Below, piece after piece: positions 7,670-16,778 of a DNA stretch of 64,000 bases; the stretch's first letter is position 1, and every line of letters begins with the position of its first letter. The position numbers were made by a program, and so were the translations under genes. This DNA is from an uncultured Desulfovibrio sp. (GTDB lineage Bacteria; Desulfobacterota; Desulfovibrionia; Desulfovibrionales; Desulfovibrionaceae). The notes beneath the pieces are model-generated. The model was not told where the DNA came from. It worked only from the letters and a program-made list of their open reading frames with translations, and did no database searches. The stretch spans positions 68,501 to 132,500 of the forward strand of contig CAJUMQ010000005.1 in assembly GCA_910587035.1 (NCBI GenBank). The letters run 5' to 3'.

Positions 7670-8911
7670 ATGGCTGAACTTTTGCTTACGGATCCGGTAA
7701 TTGCTGAAATCATAGACAAGGAGGCGGATCGCCAGACCCGAAAGCTGGAACTCATCGCTTCCGAGAATTTTGTTTCTCCAGCAGTCCGCGCGGCGCAGGG
7801 CAGTGTGCTGACCCATAAATACGCCGAGGGCTATCCCGGCAAGCGTTACTATGGTGGATGCGAATTTGTGGATCTTGCCGAAAACGTAGCCAGGGAGCGT
7901 GCAAAGGAGCTTTTTGGCTGCGACTATGTCAATGTGCAGCCACATTCCGGCTCCCAGGCCAATATGGCGGTATATTTTGCGTTTCTTAAGCCGGGCGATA
8001 CGATCTTGGGCATGGATCTGACCCATGGCGGGCATCTGACCCATGGCAGCCCGGTCAATTTTTCGGGCAGGCTGTTCAATTTCACAAGCTATGGCGTCAA
8101 CCGCGAAACGGGGGCCATAGACTATGATGAAGTTGCCGAAATAGCCAGAAAGCATAAGCCGGCGATGATTGTGGCCGGCGCCAGCGCCTATCCCCGGCTT
8201 ATAGATTTTGCCAAATTCAGGGAGATAGCGGATTCCGTAGGCGCATATCTTTTTGTGGACATGGCGCATATAGCGGGGCTTGTGGCTGCCGGCATCCATC
8301 CCTCTCCCATAGGTCATGCGCATGTGGTCAGCACCACGACGCACAAGACCTTGCGAGGACCGCGAGGAGGCATGATTCTCTCTGGCAGCGAAAATGGCAA
8401 GCAGATCAACAGCCAGATTTTTCCAGGTATTCAGGGCGGACCCCTGATGCATGTCATTGCCGCCAAGGCTGTGGCCTTCGGCGAGGCACTTAAGCCGGAA
8501 TTTAAAAAATACAGCACCCAGGTGGTGGAAAATGCCTCCATCCTCGCCGGGGCCTTGCAGGCCGCTGGTTTTGCGCTGGTCTCTGGCGGCACGGACAATC
8601 ATTTGATGCTTGTTGATTTGAGCGCCACCGACATTACAGGCAAGGATGCCGAGGCTGCCCTGGATCAGGCAGGTATAACGGTCAATAAAAACACTGTTCC
8701 CTTTGAAAAAAGGTCTCCCTTTGTGACATCAGGCATAAGGCTTGGCACCGCAGCGCTCACAACAAGAGGCATGGGGGCGGATGACATGCGCACTGTGGCT
8801 TCCTTTATTGTGGAGGCGCTGGAAAATTACAAGGATTCCGTGCGTCTGGCGGCCATTGGCCGCAGGGTCGAGGATTTCGCCTCCGCATTTCCGCTTTTCG
8901 CATGGCAATAG
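7670..8911 (+). CDS. glyA: serine hydroxymethyltransferase
   Basis: PLP enzyme interconverting serine and tetrahydrofolate with glycine and 5,10-methylene-THF. The 413-residue length is standard. Motifs include KLELIASENFVS, THKYAEGYPGKRYYGG, QPHSGSQAN, and the PLP-binding lysine in STTTHKTLRGPRGG (Lys about residue 226). The GVNRETGAIDYDEV and FVDMAHIAGLVA stretches are also typical. An AAGGA lies about 10 nt upstream. It sits between fabF and the dCMP deaminase gene; methylene-THF from this enzyme feeds thymidylate synthesis, which fits the neighbouring deaminase. Confidence 0.97.
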   Translation: MAELLLTDPVIAEIIDKEADRQTRKLELIASENFVSPAVRAAQGSVLTHKYAEGYPGKRYYGGCEFVDLAENVARERAKELFGCDYVNVQPHSGSQANMAVYFAFLKPGDTILGMDLTHGGHLTHGSPVNFSGRLFNFTSYGVNRETGAIDYDEVAEIARKHKPAMIVAGASAYPRLIDFAKFREIADSVGAYLFVDMAHIAGLVAAGIHPSPIGHAHVVSTTTHKTLRGPRGGMILSGSENGKQINSQIFPGIQGGPLMHVIAAKAVAFGEALKPEFKKYSTQVVENASILAGALQAAGFALVSGGTDNHLMLVDLSATDITGKDAEAALDQAGITVNKNTVPFEKRSPFVTSGIRLGTAALTTRGMGADDMRTVASFIVEALENYKDSVRLAAIGRRVEDFASAFPLFAWQ

Positions 8912-8929
8912 GAGAATTAACCAGCAGGC

Positions 8930-9448
8930 ATGATGCAGGCACAGCTTAAACCGCAACGTCTTTCGTGGACGGATTATTTTATGGGGATTGCCCATCTTGT
9001 CAGCGGTCGCTCCACATGTGGCCGCCGCAGGGTGGGGGCGGTTGCCGTCAAGGATCGCCGCATTCTCGCCTCCGGCTATAATGGTGCGCCTGCGGGCCTG
9101 GCCCATTGTCTTGATGTGGGCTGTCTGCGTCAGGAGCTTGGCATTCCATCGGGCCAGCGGCATGAGATATGCCGCGGCCTCCATGCCGAGCAGAATGTGA
9201 TCATACAGGCCGCCATATATGGCATAAGCATTGCCAATGCCGAACTGTACTGTACGCATCATCCATGCTCATTGTGTGCCAAGATGCTTATTAATTGCGG
9301 CATTACCAGGATTTATTATGCCGATTCCTATCCCGATGATCTCGGTGGGGAATTGTTGCGGCAGGCGGGGATCCGTGTTGAGAGGCTTGAATTCAGGTCT
9401 CTGGATGCATTCCCCATGAGGGAGTGTTCAACGCAAGGCAAGGAGTGA
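8930..9448 (+). CDS. dCMP deaminase (ComEB-like)
   Basis: Zinc-dependent cytidine/deoxycytidylate deaminase of about 172 residues. The zinc ligands and catalytic Glu are in RGLHAEQNVI (HAE) and THHPCSLCAKML (PCxxC). The substrate region GYNGAPAGLAHC is typical of dCMP deaminases. It converts dCMP to dUMP for thymidylate synthesis. The annotated start is the first of two adjacent ATGs (8930 and 8933). Its TGA touches the ribD ribosome binding region. It belongs to the same tightly packed run as glyA and ribD. Confidence 0.92.
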   Translation: MMQAQLKPQRLSWTDYFMGIAHLVSGRSTCGRRRVGAVAVKDRRILASGYNGAPAGLAHCLDVGCLRQELGIPSGQRHEICRGLHAEQNVIIQAAIYGISIANAELYCTHHPCSLCAKMLINCGITRIYYADSYPDDLGGELLRQAGIRVERLEFRSLDAFPMRECSTQGKE

Positions 9449-9453
9449 TGACC

Positions 9454-10596
9454 ATGACCGGGAGAGATTTTGAGCCTTTTATGCGCGAAGCCATAGGACT
9501 TGCGCGGAAAGCACTCTTCAGGACATACCCCAATCCTGCTGTTGGCGCCGTGCTGGTGATCGATGGAAAGACAGTGGCCCGTGGCTGGCACAAGGGCGCG
9601 GGTCTGCCCCATGCTGAAGTTGAATGTCTCAGAGATGCAGCCGAACAGGGGATTGATCCCCATGGCGCGACAATGATTGTCACACTTGAGCCCTGCAATC
9701 ATCAGGGTAAAACTCCGCCATGCGCAGACGCGATTATTGAAGCAGGCATTACCAGGCTGGTCTATGGCACAAGGGATGTAAATCCCCAGGCCAGCGGTGG
9801 CGTGGACAGGCTTAAGGCAGCCGGGGTTGAGGTGATTGGCCCTGTGCTCGAGCGTGAATGCCTGGATCTCATAGCGGATTTTTTGGTCTGGCAAAACACA
9901 AACCGGCCATATGTCCTTCTGAAACTGGCATCCACCCTGGATGGACGCATTGCCACTCGCACAGGCCACTCCCGCTGGATCAGCAGCGAGGCCTCCAGGC
10001 GCAAGGCGCATGAACTGCGCCAGGCCATCGGGCTGTGCGGCGGAGCCATTCTTATAGGCGGGGGGACTTTCAGGGCAGACAACCCGGAACTCACTTCAAG
10101 GCTGGAAAATGGCCAATCCTCCCCACAGCCATTGGCCTGCATTCTCACTTCGCGTCTTCCCAAGGCTGATGCCGATTTTCATCTTTTGAAGGAAAGACCT
10201 GGTCAGACGGTATTTTTCGCGTCCCCTGCTGCCACTGCATCCACAACAGCGGAGGCCTTGCGCAAAATTGGCTGCCGGGTCCTGCCGCTTGGGCCCAATG
10301 TGCGCGGTGTGCCAGACTTTTCCCTCATGCTCACGGACATTCGCAACGATCTTGGCTGTCCATATGTCCTGTGCGAAGGGGGTGGACGACTGGCATTGTC
10401 CATGCTGGAGGCCGGCTATATCGATGAGTTCCATCTGCATCTTGCGCCACTTATTTTGGGCGACAATGATGCCAGGCCCCTGTTCAACGGACGGGCCCCC
10501 CTCAGCCTGGATGAAGCCCTGGACATGCGTTTCTGCGAGACTTCCATCTGCGCTGGGGATGCGCATCTTCTCCTGCGGCCGCTTGCGTCAAGCTGA
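9454..10596 (+). CDS. ribD: bifunctional riboflavin deaminase/reductase RibD
   Basis: Two-domain riboflavin enzyme of about 380 residues. The N-terminal deaminase (about residues 8-140) has HAEVECLRDA and LEPCNHQGKTPPCADAII for zinc. The C-terminal reductase (about 145-375) starts at RPYVLLKLASTLDGRIAT and has GGGTFRADNPELTSR and YVLCEGGGRL. It deaminates and reduces the GTP-derived pyrimidine. I chose the ATG at 9454 because AAGGAG at 9440-9445 gives 8-nt spacing; an ATG at 9448 would be only 2 nt from it. ribE begins 1 nt after its stop. Confidence 0.94.
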   Translation: MTGRDFEPFMREAIGLARKALFRTYPNPAVGAVLVIDGKTVARGWHKGAGLPHAEVECLRDAAEQGIDPHGATMIVTLEPCNHQGKTPPCADAIIEAGITRLVYGTRDVNPQASGGVDRLKAAGVEVIGPVLERECLDLIADFLVWQNTNRPYVLLKLASTLDGRIATRTGHSRWISSEASRRKAHELRQAIGLCGGAILIGGGTFRADNPELTSRLENGQSSPQPLACILTSRLPKADADFHLLKERPGQTVFFASPAATASTTAEALRKIGCRVLPLGPNVRGVPDFSLMLTDIRNDLGCPYVLCEGGGRLALSMLEAGYIDEFHLHLAPLILGDNDARPLFNGRAPLSLDEALDMRFCETSICAGDAHLLLRPLASS

Positions 10597-10597
10597 A

Positions 10598-11272
10598 ATG
10601 TTTACGGGCATAATCCAGTGTCTGGGTCTGGTGGAGACAATATCCAGCGCAGGCAGCCAGAGCCGTTTCCGGATTCATCCCCTGGTTCCCTTTGAGAATC
10701 TTCAGGACGGAGAATCCATAGCAGTCAATGGCGCCTGTCTGAGTGTGGAATGCCACGACAGCGGCGCCTTTTGCGCCTATGCCTCGCAGGAAACCTTGAG
10801 TCATACCAATCTTGGCGATCTTCATCCGGGCATAAAGGTTAATCTGGAAAGAGCCCTGGCCATGGGCGATCGTCTGGGAGGGCATCTGGTCAGTGGCCAT
10901 GTGGATTGTGTGGCTACAATATCGGAAATGGAGAAAAGGGGGGAATCTCTCCGGTTCCGGATTGCTTTTCCGCGCGAGTTTGCCACACAGATAATAAATC
11001 GTGGCTCTGTGGCGCTGGATGGCATAAGTCTCACAGTGACAGCATGCGGAGATAATTATCTGGATGTAAATATAATTCCGGATTCCCAATTGCGCACCAA
11101 TGTGTTCTCCTGGCGCAGAGGCGGCAGGCTTAACATGGAGACTGATCTCATCGGCAAATATGTTGACAGGATTCTCCGGCAAAAACGGCCGGATGACCAG
11201 AAAATGGGCCGTTCTGGCCTTTGTGGGCAGGGGATTGATCTGGAATTTTTAAGAAAAAACGGTTTTGCCTGA
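10598..11272 (+). CDS. ribE: riboflavin synthase alpha chain
   Basis: Riboflavin synthase, 224 residues, dismutating two 6,7-dimethyl-8-ribityllumazines to riboflavin. It begins with the canonical MFTGII and contains two lumazine-binding halves: INGACLS-type (VNGACLSVECHD) with NLERALAMGDRLGGHLVSGHVD in the first, then VALDGISLTVT in the second. A longer reading from 10268 only overlaps ribD in another frame and is not used. The C-terminus is somewhat extended (about 20 residues after the YVDRIL helix). The next gene is ribH, with no ribBA in between. Confidence 0.95.
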   Translation: MFTGIIQCLGLVETISSAGSQSRFRIHPLVPFENLQDGESIAVNGACLSVECHDSGAFCAYASQETLSHTNLGDLHPGIKVNLERALAMGDRLGGHLVSGHVDCVATISEMEKRGESLRFRIAFPREFATQIINRGSVALDGISLTVTACGDNYLDVNIIPDSQLRTNVFSWRRGGRLNMETDLIGKYVDRILRQKRPDDQKMGRSGLCGQGIDLEFLRKNGFA

Positions 11273-11327
11273 TGGCAATGTGTAGATATCCAATCATATT
11301 ATATTGTTAATTCAAGGAGATGCTCGT

Positions 11328-11801
11328 ATGGGCCCGGAAAAACAGCTTGTGGGCCAGATGAATGCGCATGGCCTCAAGGTGGCCATAGTGGCTGCGCGTT
11401 TTAATGATTTTATTGTGGATCGTCTGGCAGGGGGCGCTTTTGACTTTCTGGAGCGGCATGGCCTTGATCCCGTCAATATAACCTATGTCCGCATACCTGG
11501 AGCATTTGAGCTGCCGGTGGTTTGCCAGAAACTTGCGCGTACAGGCAAGTATGATGGCATCATCGCCCTTGGCGCAGTGATACGCGGGGCAACACCTCAT
11601 TTTGATATAGTATGCGCGGAGGCCAGCAAGGGCATAGCACAGGTCATGCTGCAAACCGGAGTGCCAATCGGATTTGGGCTGCTCACATGCGACACCATTG
11701 ACCAGGCCATTGAAAGGGCTGGATCAAAGGCCGGCAACAAGGGCTGCGAGGCTGCCGGCGCAATGCTGGAAACCGTGCGCGTGCTGGAGCAAATTCCCTG
11801 A
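11328..11801 (+). CDS. ribH: 6,7-dimethyl-8-ribityllumazine synthase
   Basis: Lumazine synthase, 157 residues, condensing the pyrimidine product of RibD with 3,4-dihydroxy-2-butanone 4-phosphate. Family motifs are VAARFNDFIVDRL, RIPGAFELPVV, ALGAVIRGATPHFDIVC (with the catalytic His) and PIGFGLLTCDTIDQA. An AAGGAGA at 11314-11320 is 7 nt from the ATG at 11328, so an upstream in-frame TTG is not the start. Its TGA overlaps the nusB ATG by one base (TGATG). Confidence 0.95.
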   Translation: MGPEKQLVGQMNAHGLKVAIVAARFNDFIVDRLAGGAFDFLERHGLDPVNITYVRIPGAFELPVVCQKLARTGKYDGIIALGAVIRGATPHFDIVCAEASKGIAQVMLQTGVPIGFGLLTCDTIDQAIERAGSKAGNKGCEAAGAMLETVRVLEQIP

Positions 11802-12325
11802 TGAACACTGGCTCAAGACGAAAGGCGCGCAGGCGCATTCCCAGAAATCCGCACATATTGAAAAGGCACAATGCCCGCACCAGGGCATTTTTGACTTTAT
11901 ACGGGTTGTCTTTCAGAACAGTGCCAGATCAGTCCAGTCTCTGGCGCGCATTTGAAATGATACCTGGCAACAAGATGGAGCCAACCCAGAACGAAGGGGC
12001 CCTTTTGGCAAGGGAACTGGTGCGTGGTGTGTGGAGCAATGAGGCGGAGCTCGACCGCGCCATAAACTGTTTTTCACACAAATGGCGCGCAGACCGTCTC
12101 GGCAGGATTGAATTGATTCTCCTGCGTCTTGCCCTGTATGAGCTGTTTTGCCAGAAAACGCCGTTAAAAGTTATCAAGAGCGAGATTATGGACCTGGCCA
12201 TGAGATTTGGCGCTGGCGAAGCCAGCAACATGCTCGATGGCATTCTCGAAGCGGCCAGCAAAGCCAGCGCTGCCGGTGACGGCGCATATAAATGGAAAAA
12301 TTGTCAGGCGGATGGAGAAAAATGA
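11801..12325 (+). CDS. nusB: transcription antitermination factor NusB
   Basis: NusB, 174 residues, all-helical RNA-binding factor that acts with NusE at boxA sites in rRNA antitermination. The N-terminus is unusually long and basic (about 25 residues rich in Arg before HNARTRAFLTLYGL). The C-terminal family region is clear (LGRIELILLRLALYEL, TPLKVIKSEIMDLAMRFG). It overlaps ribH by 1 nt and leuS by 4 nt (ATGA), so it is translationally linked to both. The ribH-nusB order is widespread in bacteria. Confidence 0.92.
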   Translation: MNTGSRRKARRRIPRNPHILKRHNARTRAFLTLYGLSFRTVPDQSSLWRAFEMIPGNKMEPTQNEGALLARELVRGVWSNEAELDRAINCFSHKWRADRLGRIELILLRLALYELFCQKTPLKVIKSEIMDLAMRFGAGEASNMLDGILEAASKASAAGDGAYKWKNCQADGEK

Positions 12326-14835
12326 AGCAGGAACGCTACCAGCCGGATGTGATCGAAAAAAAATGGCAGGATAACTGGCAGAAGAGCGATGCCTTTGTAT
12401 GCACTCATGAGAGCGACAAGCCGGCGTACTATCTTCTTGAAATGCTGCCCTATCCATCCGGAAAAATTCATATGGGCCATGTGCGCAATTATTCCATTGG
12501 CGATGTTGTTGCGCGCGTTCGCCGCATGCAGGGCTACAATGTTCTACATCCCATGGGCTGGGACGCTTTTGGGCTGCCTGCGGAAAATGCGGCCATCAAG
12601 CACCATGTACACCCTGCCACCTGGACATATGAAAATATTGCGGAAATGCGCTCCCAGTTGCGGCGCATGGGCTTTTCCTACGACTGGAATCGCGAAATCG
12701 CCACCTGTAGGCCGGAATACTACCGATGGGAACAGCTGTTCTTTCTGAAAATGCTGGAAAAAGGTCTTGTCTATCGCAAAAAGGCTCCCCAGAACTGGTG
12801 TCCTTCCTGCCATACGGTTCTGGCCAATGAGCAGGTGGTGGATGGTCTTTGCTGGCGGTGCGACAGCAGGGTGGAGCAAAAGGAGCTGACCCAGTGGTTT
12901 GTGAAAATCACAGCCTATGCCGAGGAGCTGCTCAAGGATCTTGAACTGCTTGAAGGAGGCTGGCCCGAGCGTGTGCTGAGCATGCAGCGTAACTGGATAG
13001 GTAAATCCACAGGTGCCAGCATCAAATTTGATCTTGAAAAGGATTATGATGGCATAAAGGAGCTGGAGGTCTTTACAACAAGGCCGGATACCGTGTTTGG
13101 AGCAACCTTCATGACTCTTGCGCCAGAGCATCCTCTGGTGGAAAAACTGATTGAGGGCTACGACGGCGCAGGGGATGTCCGGGCTTTTGTAAAAAGAATA
13201 CGTCAGATGGACCGTCTGGACAGACAATCGGAAAATCTTGAGAAAGAAGGTATCTTTACAGGGGCATATGCCATAAATCCTGTCAATGGCGATCGCATTC
13301 CCATCTGGCTTGGCAACTTTGTGCTGGCGGAGTATGGGACAGGAGCGGTCATGGGCGTGCCTGCTGGCGACCAGAGGGATTTTGAATTTGCAAAAAAATA
13401 TGATCTTCCCATAAAGGTTATCATTCAGCCCGATAATCAGCTTCTTGACGCGGCTACCATGACTGAAGCCTGGACAGGACCAGGCGTGATGGTCAATTCC
13501 GGCCAATATAACGGAATGGCCAACGAGGATGCCAAAAAGGCCATTACAGAAGGACTGGATAAAATGGGCAAAGGAGCGGCCAGGGTGCAGTTTCGCCTGC
13601 GCGACTGGAATATATCGCGCCAGCGGTACTGGGGCGCTCCAATCCCCGTTGTTTATTGCGAACATTGCGGAGTGGTGCCGGAAAAGGAGGAGAATCTGCC
13701 CATTGTCCTGCCCATTGATGTCAAGATAAAAGATGATGGCCGCTCGCCTTTGCCGGAAACACCATCCTTTGCTGACTGCCAATGTCCACGCTGCGGCAGG
13801 CCTGCAAAACGCGAGACTGATACCATGGATACGTTTGTTGAATCTTCCTGGTATTTCTCCCGTTATACGGATCCGAGGGATGATGCCGCTCCTTTCAACA
13901 TGGATGCCCTGAAATACTGGCTGCCTGTTGACCAGTACATTGGCGGGGTGGAGCATGCCATTCTCCATCTGCTGTATTCACGCTTTTTCACAAAGGCGCT
14001 CCGCGATCTTGGCATTTATCCGAAGAATCTTTCTGAGCCATTCACAAGACTGCTCACGCAGGGCATGGTTCTGAAAGATGGCGCCAAAATGTCCAAATCC
14101 AAAGGCAATGTGGTTGATCCGGCCATTATGATTGAAAAGTTCGGCGCAGACACCGTGCGTCTGTTCTGCCTCTTTGCCGCGCCGCCGGAAAGGGATTTTG
14201 ACTGGTCAGACAAGGGCATTGAAGGTGCATCGAGATTCCTGCACCGCATCTGGCGTCTCTTTCTGGAAGAGCAGGACAGGCTTTTGCCTGTGGTTGCCGC
14301 ATCTTCTAAGGAATCGGATGCCACAAGCGCCATGGCAAGGGAGCTGCGCCGCAAGGAGCATCAGACCATTAAAAAGGCTGGAGCGGACATAATTGAAAAG
14401 TTCCAGTTTAATACCGCCATAGCCGCGATTATGGAGCTTGTGAACAGTCTTTACCTGACAAGGGAGAATCTTGGCCATACGGAGGGAGAAAATGCCGTTC
14501 TTTCCTCCGCCATGGCATCGGTTCTCACATTGCTTTCACCAGTGTGCCCGCACATATGCTCGGAGTTGTGGCAGCGCATGGGGCACAAAACGGATATTGG
14601 GCAGCAGCCATGGCCTCAATGGGATGCCAATGCCGCAGCCAGTGATATTGTCACCATCGCCCTGCAGGTAAATGGCAAATTGCGTGGCACCATGCCAGCT
14701 GCCGCCGATGCCACAAAAGATGATCTTGAAAAGGCCGCCCTGGCCGATGCGGGGGTGCTCAAGCACACAGCCGGCAAGCAGGTGCGCAAGGTAATTGTCG
14801 TGCCAGGCAAGCTCGTGAACGTGGTGGCCAGTTGA
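12322..14835 (+). CDS. leuS: leucyl-tRNA synthetase
   Basis: Class I aminoacyl-tRNA synthetase, 837 residues, charging tRNA-Leu. The HIGH-type motif is PYPSGKIHMGHVRNY (about residue 48) and the KMSKS loop is GAKMSKSKGN (about residue 588). A zinc-type CPSC/CWRC region (about 170-190) and the CP1 editing domain (TTRPDTVFGATF) lie between. The start ATG at 12322 overlaps the nusB stop; GGAG lies 7 nt upstream. An in-frame ATG at 12292 would add residues inside nusB and is less likely. The C-terminus overlaps holA by 4 nt. Confidence 0.97.
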   Translation: MKQERYQPDVIEKKWQDNWQKSDAFVCTHESDKPAYYLLEMLPYPSGKIHMGHVRNYSIGDVVARVRRMQGYNVLHPMGWDAFGLPAENAAIKHHVHPATWTYENIAEMRSQLRRMGFSYDWNREIATCRPEYYRWEQLFFLKMLEKGLVYRKKAPQNWCPSCHTVLANEQVVDGLCWRCDSRVEQKELTQWFVKITAYAEELLKDLELLEGGWPERVLSMQRNWIGKSTGASIKFDLEKDYDGIKELEVFTTRPDTVFGATFMTLAPEHPLVEKLIEGYDGAGDVRAFVKRIRQMDRLDRQSENLEKEGIFTGAYAINPVNGDRIPIWLGNFVLAEYGTGAVMGVPAGDQRDFEFAKKYDLPIKVIIQPDNQLLDAATMTEAWTGPGVMVNSGQYNGMANEDAKKAITEGLDKMGKGAARVQFRLRDWNISRQRYWGAPIPVVYCEHCGVVPEKEENLPIVLPIDVKIKDDGRSPLPETPSFADCQCPRCGRPAKRETDTMDTFVESSWYFSRYTDPRDDAAPFNMDALKYWLPVDQYIGGVEHAILHLLYSRFFTKALRDLGIYPKNLSEPFTRLLTQGMVLKDGAKMSKSKGNVVDPAIMIEKFGADTVRLFCLFAAPPERDFDWSDKGIEGASRFLHRIWRLFLEEQDRLLPVVAASSKESDATSAMARELRRKEHQTIKKAGADIIEKFQFNTAIAAIMELVNSLYLTRENLGHTEGENAVLSSAMASVLTLLSPVCPHICSELWQRMGHKTDIGQQPWPQWDANAAASDIVTIALQVNGKLRGTMPAAADATKDDLEKAALADAGVLKHTAGKQVRKVIVVPGKLVNVVAS

Positions 14836-15833
14836 GCAGTCCGGGCAGACCCGCCTCCAGGCCCCCTTTTTCCATACTGGTCTGTCAGGATTACGGCCTG
14901 CTCAGGGAGCATTATGAAAATTTGCTTGCCAGCTTTCCGCCTCCAACCGGCAGCTGGCAGAGGCATGTTTTTTGGGGTGATGAGGAGCAGGATCAGAAAT
15001 TTTGGGACATGCTCTCCCAAATTGGCCTGTTTGGAGACAGCCGGGTTCTGCTGTTGCGCAATGCCCAGGAGTGGAATGCTGAATCCTGGCGCCGGCTATC
15101 CGCCGCTCTTGCTGCCACACCGGATTTCACATGGCCCATTATCTGTCTGGAAGTGGATTGGGAAAAAGGCAAATACAAAATACCTGCGCATGTATCGAAA
15201 ACAAGGTGCATGACCTATGCCACAGGCAAGGGGTGGGTCGCCACCATACCTCCCCTTGCCGGTGCTGCGCTGCAATCCTATGTAAAGAAGAAAGCTGCCA
15301 GGCTTGGACTGACATTTCAGGGTAATGCGCTGTCCATTTTCTGCTCGACGATAAATCCGGATGCCATTTCCATAGACAATACTCTGCAAAAACTTGCGCT
15401 GTCTTCGCCGGATGGCCAGATTGACCATAATTGCATTGGCGAGGATTACTCAAGCCCAGAGAGCGATGCCTTCGCATGTATCAAAAAATTGCAGAGGGGG
15501 GATCTGGCAGGCGCATGGCGGGATATAGGCTCGGCGAATGCCAGTGAACTGCTTTTTTTTCTCATTGCCCTGCTGGCGCGTGAGTTTCGCACCCTGTGGC
15601 AGCTTAATACCGGCCAAAATCCCTGGCTGCATCCCTCCGATGCAGCCTTTAAACGTGACCTGGCCATGAAAATTGGCCTGAAGGGAGTTTCCGCCGGTTT
15701 TTGCGCGCTTGCGGATGCGGAATGGCAAGTGAAAAGCGGCAGGCAGTCCCCGGAACAGGCATTGGAAGCCCTGGCAGTCACTGTGGCTGGCATTTTTTGC
15801 AATGGCAGCGGGCAGAGAACCCGGGAGCATTAA
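14832..15833 (+). CDS. holA: DNA polymerase III delta subunit-like (HolA)
   Basis: A 333-residue clamp-loader delta subunit, assigned from weak sequence features and position after leuS, where holA often lies in this group. The N-terminal part resembles the delta fold (SILVCQDYGLLREHYENLL, then SRVLLLRNAQEW in the place of the usual VxxxxxxE). The C-terminal helical part has LFFLIALLAREFRTLWQL, much like the delta collar domain. The only start fitting the overlap is TTG at 14832 (TTGA with the leuS stop). Sequence conservation in this family is low, so confidence is moderate. Confidence 0.75.
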   Translation: MSSPGRPASRPPFSILVCQDYGLLREHYENLLASFPPPTGSWQRHVFWGDEEQDQKFWDMLSQIGLFGDSRVLLLRNAQEWNAESWRRLSAALAATPDFTWPIICLEVDWEKGKYKIPAHVSKTRCMTYATGKGWVATIPPLAGAALQSYVKKKAARLGLTFQGNALSIFCSTINPDAISIDNTLQKLALSSPDGQIDHNCIGEDYSSPESDAFACIKKLQRGDLAGAWRDIGSANASELLFFLIALLAREFRTLWQLNTGQNPWLHPSDAAFKRDLAMKIGLKGVSAGFCALADAEWQVKSGRQSPEQALEALAVTVAGIFCNGSGQRTREH

Positions 15834-15885
15834 GGCTTTTGCCGGCATAAGAATTTAATTTTTCCGCGAAACGTCAGCGAGTATG

Positions 15886-15910
15886 GCTGAAACACGTAGA
15901 GTGTTTCAGC
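15886..15910. repeat. 10-bp inverted repeat in the holA-radC gap
   Basis: GCTGAAACAC and GTGTTTCAGC form a perfect stem with a 5-nt loop (GTAGA). No T-run follows on either strand. It is either a weak 3'-end hairpin of the fab-rib-leuS-holA run or a protein-binding dyad. The core TGAAACAC recurs in the inverted repeat at 35534-35557. Confidence 0.5.
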
Positions 15911-16019
15911 GGATGAATGCTCCAGATTTCTCTTCTGGCCAACGATGCCAAATTATATTTTGACTGACGGGCAGGTTCTCTTAAACCTATAGGGATCATA
16001 GCGCTGTAGTTGCATATCT

Positions 16020-16032
16020 CCGATAATATCGG
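16020..16032. promoter_or_regulatory. small dyad upstream of radC
   Basis: CCGATA-A-TATCGG is a perfect odd-centred 13-bp palindrome, 44 bp before the radC start. It has the size of a regulator half-site pair, but I recognise no known consensus and it could be chance. Confidence 0.25.
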
Positions 16033-16076
16033 GCAGGGAAATCCGCCCTTGCCAAATTCATAATGCTGATTATTTT

Positions 16077-16766
16077 ATGTCAACCACAATGAAACAGGCG
16101 GATGCGTCCGGTCATCGCGCAAGACTTCGCGCCAGGCTTGAGCGGGAGCCATTGACCGTTGAGGACTATGAGGTAATGGAGCTCATCCTGGGGCTGTCCA
16201 TTACCCGCAGGGATACCAAGCCCCTTGCAAAAGAACTGCTGGCAAGGTTTGGCAGCATTCGTGGCGCTCTGGATGCCAGACCCGATGAATTATGCCAGAT
16301 AAAAGGGTTTGGACCGGGGCTGTTTGCCCTTTGGCGCCTGCTGCGCGAGTTCCTCGCCCGTTATGCGGCATCCCCCCTGCGGGAAAGGGCGGTTATGGCA
16401 AGCCCTGAGGCAGTGGCGCAAATGGCCAGAATCCGGCTGGGAAATCTTGCCCATGAAGAATCCTGGCTGGTTCTTGTGGATTCACAAAACAGACTTATCT
16501 TATGGGAGCGGCTGCGACGGGGCGGCATAAGCTCTGTGGCAATTCAGCCCAGGGATGTTCTTGAGATGGCTCTTTTGCACAAGGCCAGCGGCATCATACT
16601 TGTGCATAATCATCCCGGCGGCAATCCAAGCCCATCCAAAGCTGATATTGATCTTACGGAAGAACTCCAAAATCTTGCACCGCGTCTGGGATTGCGCCTT
16701 CTTGACCATGTCATTGTGACATCTGGCGATTCCTGGAGCATAAGTCAAAGAAAGATTCTCCGCTAA
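16077..16766 (+). CDS. radC: RadC/MPN+ JAMM-family protein
   Basis: RadC-family protein of 229 residues. The N-terminal helix-hairpin-helix-like part is DELCQIKGFGPG (about residues 75-90). The C-terminal JAMM zinc metalloprotease fold has HNHPGGNPSPSKADIDLT (about 176-194), with the His-x-His and Ser/Asp ligands intact. The biochemical role is uncertain despite the name, which came from a misassigned DNA-repair allele. It lies 12 bp upstream of lon, so both are probably on one message. Confidence 0.93.
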   Translation: MSTTMKQADASGHRARLRARLEREPLTVEDYEVMELILGLSITRRDTKPLAKELLARFGSIRGALDARPDELCQIKGFGPGLFALWRLLREFLARYAASPLRERAVMASPEAVAQMARIRLGNLAHEESWLVLVDSQNRLILWERLRRGGISSVAIQPRDVLEMALLHKASGIILVHNHPGGNPSPSKADIDLTEELQNLAPRLGLRLLDHVIVTSGDSWSISQRKILR

Positions 16767-16778
16767 ACGGGGGTAAAT

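Noticed and set aside
10268..10597. Long in-frame extension of ribE upstream into ribD
   Set aside because: It is only the alternative frame of ribD; ribE begins at the typical MFTGI at 10598.
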